Positions 63,304 to 64,000 of a stretch of DNA of 64,000 nt are shown here, one piece after another. Source of the stretch: Zerene cesonia (lineage: Eukaryota; Arthropoda; Insecta; Lepidoptera; Pieridae); contig NC_052120.1 in the NCBI RefSeq assembly GCF_012273895.1, positions 4,092,001 through 4,156,000 of the forward strand. The letters run 5' to 3'. The notes beneath the pieces were generated by a model, which saw only the letters and a program-made list of their open reading frames with translations, had not been told where the DNA came from and made no database searches. Positions within the stretch are counted from its first letter, which is position 1. Each line of letters starts with the position of its first letter. A program made the translations under genes and the position numbers.

Positions 63304-63882
63304 ATTGTATACATATAAGTCTGAATTTGTGGCAATGCGAAGCCCATGTGTTGGAACCAACAATGTTTTTTTTTTTTCGAGCCTATAATGAAAATTTTCA
63401 AAAAGGTAATTGTTTTTTAATGTTGAAATTTCGATTATTCTTCTAAATTCTATAATATAAACAAGGTAAATTGATATCGCCTCTCTGAAACGCTCTTGTG
63501 TGTTAGCAGTAGATAACTATTTTCTTGTTCAATAGAAACCGAAATGAAAGCAAAGCCACGCAATAATTTACAATATATACGCTGAATGTAACAAAGATAA
63601 TAAATCATTCCCAAATTGATTTATTCATAACAATGCTGTCAATTCAAATCCGATGTTCATTAATTTTCTTACCGCATATTTCCATAAACACAATCAACGA
63701 ACAATCAACAAATGTAGGTATCAAAATTCACTCTTAATGAAGTGAATATGTAGATATCAATGTAGGTATCGACATGTTCATGGATATTTACTTATTAATG
63801 CGGTGACTTTATTCACCTATATATCTACAATTACTGTATACTAAAAAATATAGCAAACATGATTGTAATAAATATATCTATC

Positions 63883-63964
63883 TAGACTAATATTATAAAG
63901 AGGAAACTTTTGTAGTTTTGTATGTTTGTAACGTTTTCACAGGACGTCTTAGGGCAGGACTTAG
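63883..63964 (+). mobile_element. Helitron-like fragment at window end
   Basis: TCTAGACTAATATTATAAAG start of the same family. The body continues toward the window edge and its 3' end is not seen. Confidence 0.45.
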
Positions 63965-64000
63965 GAACAATTAAATATTAGTGAAAACTGCTATGGTATA

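Overview
The window is animal nuclear DNA, almost certainly from a lepidopteran (moth or butterfly). It is AT-rich and intron-bearing, with canonical GT-AG splice sites. It is dense in repeat families typical of Lepidoptera: Lep1-type Helitrons ending in a hairpin plus CTAG, a tRNA-derived SINE with a (GATGAT)n tail, and a poly-A SINE. Three runs of exactly 1000 N (2010-3009, 10433-11432, 43849-44848) are placeholder joins between contigs, so distances across them are not physical.

Three multi-exon genes could be rebuilt by hand, with splice phases agreeing at every junction. (1) A rhodopsin-class neuropeptide GPCR of the CAPA/pyrokinin (neuromedin U receptor-like) group lies on + at 33213-35763 (4 coding exons, 434 aa). 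(2) A membrane acyl-CoA desaturase lies on + at 50836-54525 (6 coding exons, 330 aa). Its first two histidine boxes are intact, but the third box and the extra ligand segment before it have lost key metal-binding residues. (3) An ionotropic (variant glutamate) receptor resembling the IR75 clade lies on - at 55307-63303 (10 coding exons, 734 aa). The desaturase and receptor are convergent, about 780 bp stop to stop.

Layout: 1-33112 is gene-poor DNA with two gaps, many Helitron and SINE copies, one 5'-truncated LINE with a 248-codon ORF (29.4-30.5 kb) and one unidentified 113-codon ORF (5.8 kb). The GPCR follows. At 36.6-38.1 kb is a decayed Ty3/gypsy pol relic cut by a Lep1 Helitron. Two near-identical direct copies of a ~4.5 kb block (39303-43848 and 45288-49794) flank the third gap. 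The first copy runs exactly into the gap, so an uncollapsed allele (false duplication) is as likely as a real tandem duplication. The desaturase and ionotropic receptor fill the right end.

No evidence shows that the genes act together. Pyrokinin-type receptors and desaturases both occur in moth pheromone biology and ionotropic receptors in chemosensation, but proximity here may be chance. I found no real tRNA or rRNA gene and no CRISPR. The strongest leads are the ligand-depleted desaturase, the duplicated block whose boundary falls on the axis of a 147-bp foldback, and a structured two-hairpin segment at 15.3-15.5 kb.
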